From CAMDHY01 sp046156265 (GTDB lineage Bacteria > Pseudomonadota > Alphaproteobacteria > Rhizobiales > Segnochrobactraceae), in contig NZ_JAWDIR010000046.1 of the NCBI RefSeq assembly GCF_046156265.1, positions 1 to 64,000 of the forward strand: 64,000 nucleotides of DNA. Direction: 5' to 3'. How positions within the stretch are numbered: position 1 is the stretch's first letter; every line of letters begins with the position of its first letter. The position numbers and the translations under genes are program-made. A model generated the notes under the pieces. That model saw only the letters and a program-made list of their open reading frames with translations. It had not been told where the DNA came from and ran no database searches. Below, in pieces: positions 8,104-17,315 of the stretch.

Positions 8104-8684
8104 GCGACGCGGCCACTGGGCTCGCCGCCGTCCGCCTCGAGACGCCGCGCCTGCTGCTGCGGCCGCCGACGGCGGCCGACCGCGACGCGATCGTCACGGC
8201 CATCGGCCACTGGCCGGTGGTACGCTGGCTGGCGCGCGTGCCGTTCCCATACCGGCGCGAGGATGCCGACGCCTTCCTCGGCCTCGCCGGCGGCGACCTC
8301 GCGCGCGGTGCTGGCCTGCCGCTGATGATCTTTGATCACGATGGCCTCGCCGGCGGCATCGGCCTCGACGAGATCGGCCCGGCGCCGGAGTTCGGCTACT
8401 GGCTGACGCCGTCCCGCTGGGGCCGCGGCTATGCGACGGAGGCCGGCCGCGCCGTGCTCGCCCACGCCTTCGGCACGCTCGGCGCCGAGCGCGTCCGCTC
8501 CGGCGTCTTCGTCGGCAACCGCGCCTCGCTCGCCGTCCAGAGCCGGCTTGGCTTCGCGGTGACGGGCGAGAGCCGCGTGTTCTGCCTTGCGCGGGGCGCC
8601 GACCTCCCGCATACGGACACCCTGTTGACCCACGAGCGCTTTTCCGCGCTCGCTATGGCGTCGCGCGAGACGATCCAGTCATGA
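8100..8684 (+). CDS. Second GNAT N-acetyltransferase
   Basis: A 194-residue protein starting at the ATG that overlaps the preceding stop (ATGA). It shares the layout of its neighbour: LETPRLLLRPPTAADRDAI at the N-terminus, FGYWLTPSRWGRGYATEAG with the RGYAT acetyl-CoA loop, and VFVGNRASLAVQSRLGF near the C-terminus. It is a diverged relative of the upstream protein, so the pair may stem from an old duplication. It overlaps obgE by 4 nt and so is translated from the same transcript. The substrate is unknown. Confidence 0.85.
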   Translation: MSDAATGLAAVRLETPRLLLRPPTAADRDAIVTAIGHWPVVRWLARVPFPYRREDADAFLGLAGGDLARGAGLPLMIFDHDGLAGGIGLDEIGPAPEFGYWLTPSRWGRGYATEAGRAVLAHAFGTLGAERVRSGVFVGNRASLAVQSRLGFAVTGESRVFCLARGADLPHTDTLLTHERFSALAMASRETIQS

Positions 8685-9724
8685 AGTTCCTAGACCAGGC
8701 GAAAGTATGCGTGCGCTCCGGCGCCGGCGGCGCGGGAGCGGTGTCGTTTCGCCGTGAGAAGTTCATCGAGTTCGGCGGGCCGGACGGCGGCGATGGCGGC
8801 CGCGGTGGCGACGTCTGGATCGAGTGCGTCGACGGCCTCAACACGCTGATCGACTACCGCTACCAGCAGCACTTCAAGGCCGGCACCGGCGGCCACGGCA
8901 TGGGCCGCAACCGCTCCGGCGCCAAGGGCGCCGACGTCGTCCTGAAGGTGCCCGCCGGCACCGAGATCCTCGAGGAGGACGGCGAGACGCTGATCGCCGA
9001 CATGACGCGCGTCGGCGAGCGCTTCCGCCTGATGAAGGGCGGCAATGGCGGCTTCGGCAACACCCACTTCAAGTCGTCGACCAACCAGGCGCCGCGCCGG
9101 GCCAACCCCGGCCAGGAAGCCGAGGAGAAGTGGCTCTGGCTCCGGCTGAAGCTGATCGCCGACGCCGGCCTGGTCGGGCTGCCCAACGCCGGCAAGTCGA
9201 CCTTCCTCGCCACCGTCACGGCGGCGAAGCCGAAGATCGCCGACTATCCCTTCACCACGCTCCATCCCGGCCTCGGCGTCGTCCGCGTCGACGCGCGCGA
9301 GTTCGTGCTCGCCGACATCCCGGGCCTGATCGAGGGCGCCCACGAGGGCGTCGGCCTCGGCGACCGCTTCCTCGGCCACGTCGAGCGCTGCCGGGTGCTG
9401 CTGCACCTCGTCGACGGCACCGACGAGAACCCCGCCGCTGCCTACAAGGTCGTCCGCCGCGAACTCGCCGCCTATGGTGACGAACTCGCCGACAAGCCGG
9501 AGATCGTCGCGCTGTCGAAGGTGGACGCCCTCGACGACGCGACGCGTGACAAGCGCCTGAAGGCGCTCGGGCGGGCGGCGAAGAAGACGCCGCTGGCGCT
9601 GTCGTCTGCCTCCGGCGAGGGCGTCGAGCGCGCGCTCCGGGCGCTGCTGCGAACCATCGACGGCGCCAACGAGCCCGACCCGAGCGACCTGCCGGCGGAG
9701 CCCGCCGAGCGGTGGCGGCCGTGA
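8681..9724 (+). CDS. obgE: Obg/CgtA ribosome-assembly GTPase
   Basis: A 347-residue protein. The first ~160 residues form the glycine-rich Obg fold (GAGGAGAVSFRREKF, GGDGGRGGDVW, KGGNGGFGNTHFKS). The GTPase domain follows: G1 loop GLPNAGKST at residues 166-174, switch I YPFTTLHP, G3 DIPGLIEGAHEG, G4 SKVD (serine where asparagine is usual) and G5-like SSASGEG. The short acidic C-terminal tail matches alphaproteobacterial Obg. It supports 50S subunit maturation and growth control. It is coupled by 4-nt overlaps to the GNAT gene before it and to proB after it. Confidence 0.96.
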   Translation: MKFLDQAKVCVRSGAGGAGAVSFRREKFIEFGGPDGGDGGRGGDVWIECVDGLNTLIDYRYQQHFKAGTGGHGMGRNRSGAKGADVVLKVPAGTEILEEDGETLIADMTRVGERFRLMKGGNGGFGNTHFKSSTNQAPRRANPGQEAEEKWLWLRLKLIADAGLVGLPNAGKSTFLATVTAAKPKIADYPFTTLHPGLGVVRVDAREFVLADIPGLIEGAHEGVGLGDRFLGHVERCRVLLHLVDGTDENPAAAYKVVRRELAAYGDELADKPEIVALSKVDALDDATRDKRLKALGRAAKKTPLALSSASGEGVERALRALLRTIDGANEPDPSDLPAEPAERWRP

Positions 9725-10929
9725 GCACGGTCGCCGCGAGCGCCGTTCCGACGGCGCAGCCCGTCGCGACGGCGGTTGCGGACGGTCGCCGGCTCGCCGC
9801 CTCGCGCCGCCTCGTCGTCAAGGTCGGCTCGGCGCTGCTCGTCGAGGGCACGACCGGGCGGCTGAAGTCGACGTGGCTCGACAGCCTGGTGGAAGACCTC
9901 GTGGCGCTGCGCGCCGGCGGCACGGAGGTGATCGTCGTCTCCTCCGGCGCCATCGCGCTCGGCCGCGGCGTGCTGGGTCTGCCGCGGCGGGCGCTGAAGC
10001 TCGAGGAGAGCCAGGCGGCGGCGTCGGTGGGCCAGATCGCGCTCGCCCGCGCGTGGTCGGAGGCCTTCGGCCGCCACGGCGTCACGGCCGCGCAGGTGCT
10101 TTTGACCCTCGGCGACACCGAGGAGCGGCGCCGCTACCTCAACGCCCGCTCGACCTTCGCGACCCTCGCCCGCCTCGGCGCCGTGCCGGTGATCAACGAG
10201 AACGACACGGTCGCCACCACCGAGATCCGCTACGGCGACAACGACCGCCTCGCCGCCCGCGTCGCCACGATGGCGAGCGCCGACACGCTGGTGCTGCTCT
10301 CCGACATCGACGGCCTCTACACGGCACCGCCGGCACAGGACCCGACTGCCACGCATCTTCCCGTCGTGGACGTGATCACCCCGGCGATCGAGGCGATGGC
10401 GGGGGCCGCCGGCTCCGAGCTGTCGCGCGGTGGCATGAAGACGAAGGTCGACGCCGCCAAGATCGCGGTCGCCGCCGGCACGGCCATGGTGATCGCCTCC
10501 GGCAAGCGCCAGCACCCGCTCGCCGCCGTCGACGACGGCGGCCGCTGCACCTGGTTCCTCGCCGCCCGCTCGCCCGCCACCGCCCGCAAGACCTGGATCG
10601 CCGGCTCGCTCGACCCCCGCGGTGCCCTCGTCGTCGATGCCGGGGCGGTGACGGCGCTGAAGGCCGGCCGCAGCCTGCTGCCGGCCGGTGTCGCCGCCGT
10701 CGACGGCGCCTTCGAGCGCGGCGATTGCGTGCGCATTCTCGACGAGGCCGGCCATGAGCTCGGCCGCGGGCTCGTCGCCTACGACCGTGCCGAGGCGGAG
10801 CGCGTTGTCCGCCGCAAGACGGCGGAGATCGAGGCGATTCTCGGCTATGCCGGACGCGGCGAGATGATCCACCGGGACGACATGGCGCTGCACGGCCGCC
10901 ACCGCGGGCAGGAGGACGAGACATGCTGA
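9721..10929 (+). CDS. proB: Glutamate 5-kinase
   Basis: The enzyme phosphorylates glutamate in the first step of proline synthesis. I chose GTG 9721, which overlaps the obgE stop (GTGA), giving 402 residues; a GTG at 9712 would add three residues. The amino-acid-kinase domain shows VVKVGSALLV, the SSGAIALGRGVLG loop, and the NENDTVATTEIRYGDNDRLA segment that binds glutamate and feedback proline. LSRGGMKTKVDAAKIA follows. The last ~75 residues form a PUA domain. It overlaps proA by 7 nt. Confidence 0.96.
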   Translation: MSTVAASAVPTAQPVATAVADGRRLAASRRLVVKVGSALLVEGTTGRLKSTWLDSLVEDLVALRAGGTEVIVVSSGAIALGRGVLGLPRRALKLEESQAAASVGQIALARAWSEAFGRHGVTAAQVLLTLGDTEERRRYLNARSTFATLARLGAVPVINENDTVATTEIRYGDNDRLAARVATMASADTLVLLSDIDGLYTAPPAQDPTATHLPVVDVITPAIEAMAGAAGSELSRGGMKTKVDAAKIAVAAGTAMVIASGKRQHPLAAVDDGGRCTWFLAARSPATARKTWIAGSLDPRGALVVDAGAVTALKAGRSLLPAGVAAVDGAFERGDCVRILDEAGHELGRGLVAYDRAEAERVVRRKTAEIEAILGYAGRGEMIHRDDMALHGRHRGQEDETC

Positions 10930-12230
10930 CATCGCTCCGTCCGGTCGAGACCGGCACCAACGTGGCGGGCGACGACGTCGCCGCCATCATGGCCGACATC
11001 GGCCGTCGCGCCCGCGCCGCCGCCCGCACGCTGGCGCTGGCACCGAGCGAGACCAAGAACGCCGCGCTGCGCGCCATGGCTGCTGCGGTCAGGGCTGACC
11101 GCGAGGCGATCCTGGCGGCGAACCTCCGCGACGTCGCCGCCATGCGCGAGACCGGACAGGCCGGGTCCTTCATCGACCGCTCGACACTCGACGACGGCCG
11201 CATCGAGGCGATCGCCCGCTCGCTGGAGGAGGTCGCCGACCTGCCCGATCCGGTCGGCGCCGTCATCGCCGCCTGGGAGCGGCCGAACGGGCTTTCGATC
11301 GAGCGCGTCCGCACGCCGCTCGGCGTCGTCGGCGTCATCTACGAGAGCCGGCCGAACGTCACGGCGGACGCCGGCGCGCTCTGCCTGAAGGCGGGCAACG
11401 CCGTCGTGCTGCGCGGCGGCTCCGATGCCCTCGGTACCTCGCTCGCCATCCACGCCTGCCTCGCCCGCGGACTGGAAGCCGCCGGCCTGCCGGCCGACGC
11501 GATCCAACTGGTGCCGACGCCGGACCGCGCCGCCGTCGGCGCCATGCTCGCAGGCCTCGACGGCAATCTCGACGTCATCGTGCCGCGCGGCGGCAAGAGC
11601 CTCGTCGCCCGCGTGCAGACCGAGGCGCGGGTGCCGGTATTCGCCCACCTCGAGGGCCTCGTTCACGTCTACGTGCACGCGCCGGCCGACCTCGAGATGG
11701 TGAAGCGCGTCGTCGTCAACGCCAAGATGCGCCGGACCGGCGTCTGCGGCGCCGCCGAGACGCTGCTGTTCGACCGCGCGCTCGCTGGTACGCACATCGG
11801 ACCCGTGCTCGATGCGCTCGCCGCGGCGGGCTGCGAGATCCGTGGCGACGCCGCGGTGCGCGCGCTCTATCCGGCGGCAATGCCGGCGAGCGAGGCCGAC
11901 TGGACCACCGAATATCTCGACGCCATCGTCTCGGTGGCGGTGGTCGACGGCCTCGACGCGGCGATCGCTCACATCGAGACGAACGGCTCGCACCACACCG
12001 ACGCGATCCTCACCGATGACGGGGCCGCCGCCGAGCGGTTCATGGCCGAGGTCGATTCGGCCATCGTGCTGCACAACGCCTCGACGCAGTTCGCCGACGG
12101 CGGCGAGTTCGGCATGGGGGCTGAGATCGGCATCGCCACCGGCCGCATGCACGCGCGCGGGCCGGTCGGTGTCGAGCAGCTGACGAGCTTCAAGTATCGC
12201 GTCCGCGGGCACGGCCAGACGCGTCCGTGA
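10923..12230 (+). CDS. proA: Gamma-glutamyl phosphate reductase
   Basis: A 435-residue aldehyde-dehydrogenase-fold enzyme that reduces glutamyl-5-phosphate with NADPH to glutamate semialdehyde. Visible family marks are TPLGVVGVIYESRPNVTADA, KAGNAVVLRGGSDA, VPRGGKSLV and the catalytic-cysteine segment MRRTGVCGAAETLL. Near the C-terminus lies the HARGPVGVEQLTSFKY signature. It lies directly after proB with overlapping ends, and its stop overlaps the GTG of nadD, so one transcript probably covers obgE-proB-proA-nadD. Confidence 0.96.
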   Translation: MLTSLRPVETGTNVAGDDVAAIMADIGRRARAAARTLALAPSETKNAALRAMAAAVRADREAILAANLRDVAAMRETGQAGSFIDRSTLDDGRIEAIARSLEEVADLPDPVGAVIAAWERPNGLSIERVRTPLGVVGVIYESRPNVTADAGALCLKAGNAVVLRGGSDALGTSLAIHACLARGLEAAGLPADAIQLVPTPDRAAVGAMLAGLDGNLDVIVPRGGKSLVARVQTEARVPVFAHLEGLVHVYVHAPADLEMVKRVVVNAKMRRTGVCGAAETLLFDRALAGTHIGPVLDALAAAGCEIRGDAAVRALYPAAMPASEADWTTEYLDAIVSVAVVDGLDAAIAHIETNGSHHTDAILTDDGAAAERFMAEVDSAIVLHNASTQFADGGEFGMGAEIGIATGRMHARGPVGVEQLTSFKYRVRGHGQTRP

Positions 12231-12874
12231 ACGACGCTGCTGGGGCAGGGGAGGGGCGCCAGACGCCCGAGGCCGACTGGCTACGGGTGCCGCCCTCGGC
12301 GCCCGGCATGCGCATCGCCCTCTATGGCGGCTCCTTCAATCCGGCGCACCGCGCCCACCTCGCCGTCGCCGAGACGGCGCTGAAGCGTCTCGGTGTCGAC
12401 CGGGTCTGGTGGATGGTCACCCCCGGCAACCCGTTGAAGACCCACGACGGCTTAGCGCCGCTGGCAAAGCGGGTCGCGGCCGCAAAGGCCCTGGCGCACG
12501 ATCCGCGCATCGTCGTCACCGCCTTCGAGGCGGCCCGCCACTACACCTACACCGCCGACACCGTCGCCTTCCTGAAGGCGCGCCGGCCCGGCGTCCGCTT
12601 CGTCTTCCTGATGGGCGCCGACAACCTCGCCGGCCTCCACCGCTGGGAGCGCTGGCGGTTCATCGCCGGGCTGCTGCCGATCGCCTTCGTCGACCGGCCG
12701 GGGGCCACCTTCGCGCCCTTGTCGGCGCGGGCGGCGATCGCACTCGCCCGCTGGCGCGTGCCGGAAGCGGAGGCCGCAAGCCTCCCCGACCGCCGGCCGC
12801 CGGCGTGGGTGTTCCTGCACGGCCCGCGCGATCCGATCTCCTCGACGGCCCTGCGCGGCGCCGCGTCCCGTTGA
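12227..12874 (+). CDS. nadD: Nicotinate-nucleotide adenylyltransferase
   Basis: A 215-residue nucleotidyltransferase that makes deamido-NAD from nicotinate mononucleotide and ATP. The GGSFNPAHRAHL motif near residue 34 is the (H/T)xxH nucleotide-binding signature, and ISSTALR near the end is the family's second ATP motif. The GTG start overlaps the proA stop (GTGA). The ~30-residue N-terminal extension is longer than usual, so an internal ATG at 12308 is an alternative start. In most relatives rsfS and rlmH follow; here they do not. It supplies the last-but-one step for any nicotinate salvage by the pncB-like gene at 42982-44295. Confidence 0.94.
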   Translation: MNDAAGAGEGRQTPEADWLRVPPSAPGMRIALYGGSFNPAHRAHLAVAETALKRLGVDRVWWMVTPGNPLKTHDGLAPLAKRVAAAKALAHDPRIVVTAFEAARHYTYTADTVAFLKARRPGVRFVFLMGADNLAGLHRWERWRFIAGLLPIAFVDRPGATFAPLSARAAIALARWRVPEAEAASLPDRRPPAWVFLHGPRDPISSTALRGAASR

Positions 12875-12945
12875 ACCCGGGCCTGGAAGCCTCTAGCTAG
12901 ACGCCTCGTCCTTTCGCGGCACCGCCGCCCATCCCCAGGAAGCCC

Positions 12946-13377
12946 ATGCAGAGCGCGATCACCTCCCAGGACGCCCTCATCTACACGATGGTGACGACGT
13001 CGGCGGCCGATCGGACGATGACCGACGCCGAACTCCGGCGGATCGCCGACGTCGTCAAGACGCTGCCGATGTTCAAGGATTTCGAGCCGCACCGGATCGC
13101 CATGGCGGGCGAGGCGTGCAGCGAGATCCTCGCCGACGAGGACGGGCTCGACCTGATGCTCGACCTCATCCGCGACGCGCTACCCGAGTCGCTCTATGAG
13201 ACCGCCTACGCGCTCGCGGTTGATGTCGCTGCCGCCGACGTGATGGTCGAGCAGGAGGAACTGCGCTTCCTGCAGATGCTGCGCGACCGTCTCGAGGTCG
13301 CCCCGCTGGTCGTCGCGGCGATCGAGCACTCCGCCCGCGTCCGTCACCGCAAGATCGCCCAGCCCGAAGCGCACTGA
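12946..13377 (+). CDS. TerB-family protein
   Basis: A 143-residue acidic all-helical protein with the pattern of the tellurite-resistance TerB fold: repeated helices containing DAELRRIADVVKTLPMF, LYETAYALAVDVAAADVMV and EQEELRFLQMLRDRL. The acidic residues at the helix turns (AADVMVEQEE) match the family's metal-binding positions. In alphaproteobacteria many stand-alone TerB proteins are not tied to tellurite and their role is unknown. It is convergent with the DUF2207 gene, separated by only 31 nt. Confidence 0.75.
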   Translation: MQSAITSQDALIYTMVTTSAADRTMTDAELRRIADVVKTLPMFKDFEPHRIAMAGEACSEILADEDGLDLMLDLIRDALPESLYETAYALAVDVAAADVMVEQEELRFLQMLRDRLEVAPLVVAAIEHSARVRHRKIAQPEAH

Positions 13378-13408
13378 AAAGCGCACTGAGCGCACTGGTC
13401 CGCTGAGC

Positions 13409-15391
13409 CTACCAGCCGCCTCCTCCGCCGCCGCCGCGCCCGCCGCCGGAGAAGCCGCCGCCGGACGAGCTCGAGCGCCCGGAGGCGCGGGCCGCCGCCG
13501 CTGCGATCGCCCGCGCACCGGCCTGGCTCGAGGTGCGGATGCGGCTCTCGAACGAGCGTCCGAAGTCGGTCGGAATGCCGCCACCCCGGCCACCGCTGTA
13601 CCAGCCCGGATGCCAGCCGCCGCTGCCGACCGCACCGGCGGCCGCCGCGGTGACGGCGGAGGCGGCGATGAGGTCCTTGAAGCGCTCCGTCCACGGTGTC
13701 GCGAGGTCCAGCGCCACGGCATAGGGCAGCATCGCCTCGAAGTGGGCGAGGGTGCGGTCCGGCGGATTGTGGAACTTCAGCCGGTCGGCTTCGGCCACCG
13801 ACAGATAGAGCCGCGTCCCCTCGATCTCGTCGAGCGCCGCCCGCCCGCGCTCCGTCGGGGCCGGCAGCAGCCGGAAGAACACTACGTTGACGACGACGGT
13901 GGCGACGAGCAGGAGCGCCGGCACGAGGCCGATCGTGCCGACGAGGCCCCACAGCACCACCAGGAAGCCGACCGCGAGGGGCACCAGCACCAGCGACCAG
14001 AACACCGCGGGGAGCAGAGACAGCCAGCGTCCCGCCCGCACGTCGCCCCACAGCGCCACCGCCTTGGCGCCGAAGATCGCCGTCATCACCGTCGTGACGA
14101 TACCGGCGATGCCGAAGCCGATCAGCTCCTCGCTCGCTTGCGACACCGCCACCACTGCGACCCAGGTGAGGATCGTCAGCACCGCGCCGATCGCGTACCA
14201 GCCGAGATTGCCGCGGATGTGCTCGCCGAGCAGCTTGTTATTGAGGAACTTGCCCATCGCCCCCTCGGTCTGGGCGAGCCGCTTGTCCTCGCTTGTGCTG
14301 CCGAGGGTGATCGTCCCGGCGCCCCCCGGAAACAGCGCGGCGAGAACCGCCGCCTCGCTCGCCGCGGGCTCGCGCTGCGCCCCGTCGGTTCGACGCGTCA
14401 ACGTCAGCCCGCCGCCGTCCGCCTCGGCGATCGTCAGGTGGCCCTTCACCGCGAGGTCGAGGAGGGCGGCCGCGAGGCCGGTGCCGTCGGCTCGCCGCTT
14501 CTCGAGGAAGCGCATCGCCGCCGGCGGCAGGCTCGGCGTGTAGACCGGGATGATGGGTCCACCCGGCGGGTCGATGCCGACGCGCAGCCACGCCCACAGG
14601 AAGTAGCCGAGCACGAGGAACAGCCCGCCGCCGGCGACGAAGGCCGGCATCGCCTGGGCGAGGAACCTGTCTGTCGCCGTCGGCTCTGCGACGAAGCCCT
14701 TCGGGAAGCCGACGGCGACTGTCAGCCCTTCGCGAGGGGCGAGCGGCGCGGTCGTCGTGAACACGATTGTGCCCGGCGAGGGTCGCGCGCTGGTGGCGTT
14801 CTCGTCGTCCGAGCCGAACGAGCCGGTATAGGCGCGGCTCTGCAGCACCGTCGCGCCCGCCGGCAGCGTCACGGTCGCCTGCACGCGCTCGATCGGAAAA
14901 TCCCAGTTTGGTCCGGTGGCGTTCCAGTCGATCTCGTCGTGGTCGGGAAAGAAGCCGACCGCGTCGGAGAAGCGGTAGTGGATCTCGTAGACGTGGACGC
15001 CGCTCTCGAGGAAGACATCGCCGCTGCCGATGCGGATGCGGCGCGTGTTGCCGTCCCACTCGACCGAATAGGGCTCGTCCTCGCCGTCGCGCATCACGCC
15101 CTCGACGTCGAGGCTCGCGATGGATCGGCCGAACCCGCTGTCGACGGCCATCTCGATGTCGCGGAAGATGCCGCGGCGGATCTGGTCGCCGCGCGCCACC
15201 ACGGCGATCGTCTCGACCACCTCGGCACTGCCGTCCGTCTCGACCTGGATCTTCGCGTCGAAGGCGAGGATGCGCTCCGGCCCGCCCGGATCGTCGATGA
15301 CGGCGGCGGGTGCCGCGGCGACGAGCGCCAGCAGCGCCAGTCCCACGACCGTCGCGACAAAGGCCCGCCAGCCGGCCGTGATTCCGCCCAT
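13409..15391 (-). CDS. DUF2207 predicted membrane protein
   Basis: A 660-residue protein with ATG at 15391. An N-terminal hydrophobic signal segment is followed by a beta-rich extracytoplasmic domain (RILAFDAKIQVETDGSAEV, GDQIRRGIFRDIE, the FSDAVGFFPDHDEIDWN region) characteristic of DUF2207. Several hydrophobic segments come in the middle (WAWLRV, LTILTWVAVVAVS, LLLVATVVVNVVFF). The C-terminus ends in a glycine-rich tail (SSSGGGFSGGGRGGGGGG). The gene follows lemA by 30 nt; LemA and DUF2207 genes often pair, and the unit is thought to act at the cell envelope, though its exact role is unknown. Confidence 0.88.
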   Translation of the reverse strand: MGGITAGWRAFVATVVGLALLALVAAAPAAVIDDPGGPERILAFDAKIQVETDGSAEVVETIAVVARGDQIRRGIFRDIEMAVDSGFGRSIASLDVEGVMRDGEDEPYSVEWDGNTRRIRIGSGDVFLESGVHVYEIHYRFSDAVGFFPDHDEIDWNATGPNWDFPIERVQATVTLPAGATVLQSRAYTGSFGSDDENATSARPSPGTIVFTTTAPLAPREGLTVAVGFPKGFVAEPTATDRFLAQAMPAFVAGGGLFLVLGYFLWAWLRVGIDPPGGPIIPVYTPSLPPAAMRFLEKRRADGTGLAAALLDLAVKGHLTIAEADGGGLTLTRRTDGAQREPAASEAAVLAALFPGGAGTITLGSTSEDKRLAQTEGAMGKFLNNKLLGEHIRGNLGWYAIGAVLTILTWVAVVAVSQASEELIGFGIAGIVTTVMTAIFGAKAVALWGDVRAGRWLSLLPAVFWSLVLVPLAVGFLVVLWGLVGTIGLVPALLLVATVVVNVVFFRLLPAPTERGRAALDEIEGTRLYLSVAEADRLKFHNPPDRTLAHFEAMLPYAVALDLATPWTERFKDLIAASAVTAAAAGAVGSGGWHPGWYSGGRGGGIPTDFGRSFESRIRTSSQAGARAIAAAAARASGRSSSSGGGFSGGGRGGGGGGGW

Positions 15392-15420
15392 GCCCGCCTG
15401 CCCCACGATCCGCCACACGA

Positions 15421-15987
15421 TCAGTTGAACGACACCTTCACCGGCTTCGAGGCGGCGGCGCGCTCGTCCTCGTCGAGCTCGAAGAACTGCGCCTTGGAGA
15501 ACTTGAAGACGCCGGCAATCAGGTTCGAGGGGAACTGCTCGACCATGACGTTCAGGTCGCGCACCGAGCCGTTGTAGAACCGCCGCGAGGCGCCGAGCTT
15601 CTCCTCGGTCGCGACGAGTTCGTCCTGCAGCGCGCGGAAGTTCTGGTCGGCCTTCAGCTCCGGGTAGGCCTCGGCTAGCGCGAACAGCTTGCCGAGAGCG
15701 CCGGTGACGGCGCGGTCCGCGGCCGCCTGCTGCTCCGGCGTGCCGGTCTGCGCGACGGCGATGTTGCGCGCCTTCACCACCGCCTCCAGCGTCTCGCGCT
15801 CGTGCGAGGCATAGCCCTTCACCGTCTCGACGAGGTTGGGGATGAGGTCGTAGCGGCGCTTCATCTGCACCTGGATGTCCGACCACGCCTCCTCGACGCG
15901 GGTGCGCAGCGACACCAGGCCGTTGTAGATCTTCACCCCGTAGAGGCCGACCAGCACGACGACGGCGAGGACGATCAGCGTCTCCAT
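15421..15987 (-). CDS. lemA: LemA family protein
   Basis: A 188-residue protein starting METLIVLAVVVLVGLYGVK, a single N-terminal membrane anchor, then NGLVSLRTRVEEAWSDIQVQMKRRYDLIPNLVETVKGYA, the diagnostic LemA helical hairpin. The C-terminal segment includes FFELDEDERAAASKP. An AGGGG ribosome binding site precedes the ATG by 5 nt. LemA proteins are membrane-anchored helical proteins of uncertain function. It heads a two-gene unit with the DUF2207 gene. Confidence 0.95.
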   Translation of the reverse strand: METLIVLAVVVLVGLYGVKIYNGLVSLRTRVEEAWSDIQVQMKRRYDLIPNLVETVKGYASHERETLEAVVKARNIAVAQTGTPEQQAAADRAVTGALGKLFALAEAYPELKADQNFRALQDELVATEEKLGASRRFYNGSVRDLNVMVEQFPSNLIAGVFKFSKAQFFELDEDERAAASKPVKVSFN

Positions 15988-16146
15988 AGAACCCCTCCGC
16001 ATGAAGCCCGTCTGGGGACGCGCCCGAAAACGAGGGCGGACTGTACGGGGCTGGCGGGCGGCTGTCATGCTCGTCGTCCGGCCGCTTGCGCCGGCCGCGC
16101 GCCCTGCTAGCGTGCGCTCTGCAACCGCCACAACCTGACGTGAAAC

Positions 16147-17190
16147 ATGGACCTCACCTTCGAAACGATCCGCGGCGACCTGCCGGGCTCCGACTGGCGC
16201 ATCAAGGTGCTGCGCCTTCGCGGTACGCGCGCCGACGGCGCCCCCACCGCCTACCTGCAGGCGGCGCTGCATGGCGACGAGGTGCCGGGGGTGGCGACCC
16301 TGCACGTGCTCGCCGCCCGGCTGCGGGCACTCGCGGCCCGCGGCGACGTCTACGGCGACATCGTCATCGTGCCCGTTGCGAACCCGATCGGCCTGTCGCA
16401 GAGCCTCGCCGGCGAGCCGACCGGCCGCTACGACCTCTCCAACCGCATGAACTTCAACCGCGACTTCCCGCTTCTCGCGGGGCCGGACCCGTCCACGCTC
16501 TTGCCCGACGACGCGCCGGTCACCGCCTCGATGCGCCTGAAGGCGCGGCTCGTCCGGCTCATGCTGCCGGCTGAGCTCGTCCTCGACCTGCACTGCGACG
16601 AGCAATCGCTGCCCTACGTCTACCTGCACGAGGCGCTGTGGCCGGCCTGCCGCGACCTTCTCGCCGCGATGCCCTCCGACGTCGCGCTGCTCTGGAAGGA
16701 CGATGGCGGCGGCGCCTTCGAGGAGGCGGCGCTCGCCCCCTGGCTCGGCAGCGGCGCCGACCTCTCCGGCCGCACCGTCGCCACCGTCGAGCTGCGCGGC
16801 CGCGCCGACGTGTCGCCGACCTATGCGGAGGCGGATGCGGCGGGGCTGTTGCGCTTCCTCGCCGGCCGCGGCGTCGTCGCGGGGGAGGGGCCGGCGGAGT
16901 GGGACGGCCCGGTCGCCCCGCTCGACAATGTCGAGATGGTCCGCGCCCCGCGCGGCGGCATCGTGCTCTACCACTGCGACATCGGCGACCGCGTCGCGAG
17001 CGGTGACCGGGTGGCCACCATCCTGTTCGATCCGGCGGCGGACGACGGCGCCGTCGACATCCTCGCGCCGCAGGCGGGCCTCGTGCTGTCGCGACGCGAC
17101 CAGCGCATCCTGCGGCCCGGCGAGGACGTCATGAAGATCGTCGCCAACGCCCCGAGCGCCACCGCGCGACCCGGGCCGCTCGAGAGCTGA
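16147..17190 (+). CDS. Succinylglutamate desuccinylase/aspartoacylase-family protein
   Basis: A 347-residue zinc carboxypeptidase-like hydrolase. LHGDEVPG (H and E of the zinc site) is near residue 41, RMNFNRDFP follows, and LVLDLHCDEQSLPYVY supplies the third zinc ligand. The C-terminal domain contains VRAPRGGIVLYHCDIGDRV, the barrel-like module found in bacterial AstE/AspA-type proteins. It probably deacylates an N-acyl amino acid or related amide. It lies ahead of the amino-acid ABC genes at 17316, on the same strand, so acylated amino acids imported there are plausible substrates (inference). Confidence 0.85.
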   Translation: MDLTFETIRGDLPGSDWRIKVLRLRGTRADGAPTAYLQAALHGDEVPGVATLHVLAARLRALAARGDVYGDIVIVPVANPIGLSQSLAGEPTGRYDLSNRMNFNRDFPLLAGPDPSTLLPDDAPVTASMRLKARLVRLMLPAELVLDLHCDEQSLPYVYLHEALWPACRDLLAAMPSDVALLWKDDGGGAFEEAALAPWLGSGADLSGRTVATVELRGRADVSPTYAEADAAGLLRFLAGRGVVAGEGPAEWDGPVAPLDNVEMVRAPRGGIVLYHCDIGDRVASGDRVATILFDPAADDGAVDILAPQAGLVLSRRDQRILRPGEDVMKIVANAPSATARPGPLES

Positions 17191-17315
17191 CGGCTCGCTC
17201 TCCGCCGAATCCGCTCCGCACGGGCTCGACAAGCGTCGAAAGACCGGCGAACAATTCGTCATCTGCGGCCAGGGGTCGGCCGCACAACGATAATTCCCAG
17301 AGGAGCATCCCTGCC

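Noticed and set aside
13610..15577. 655-codon open frame on the plus strand antisense to the DUF2207 gene
   Set aside because: Arginine-, alanine- and histidine-rich translation with no domain; it is the codon-position mirror of a strong DUF2207 gene, as expected in high-GC DNA.
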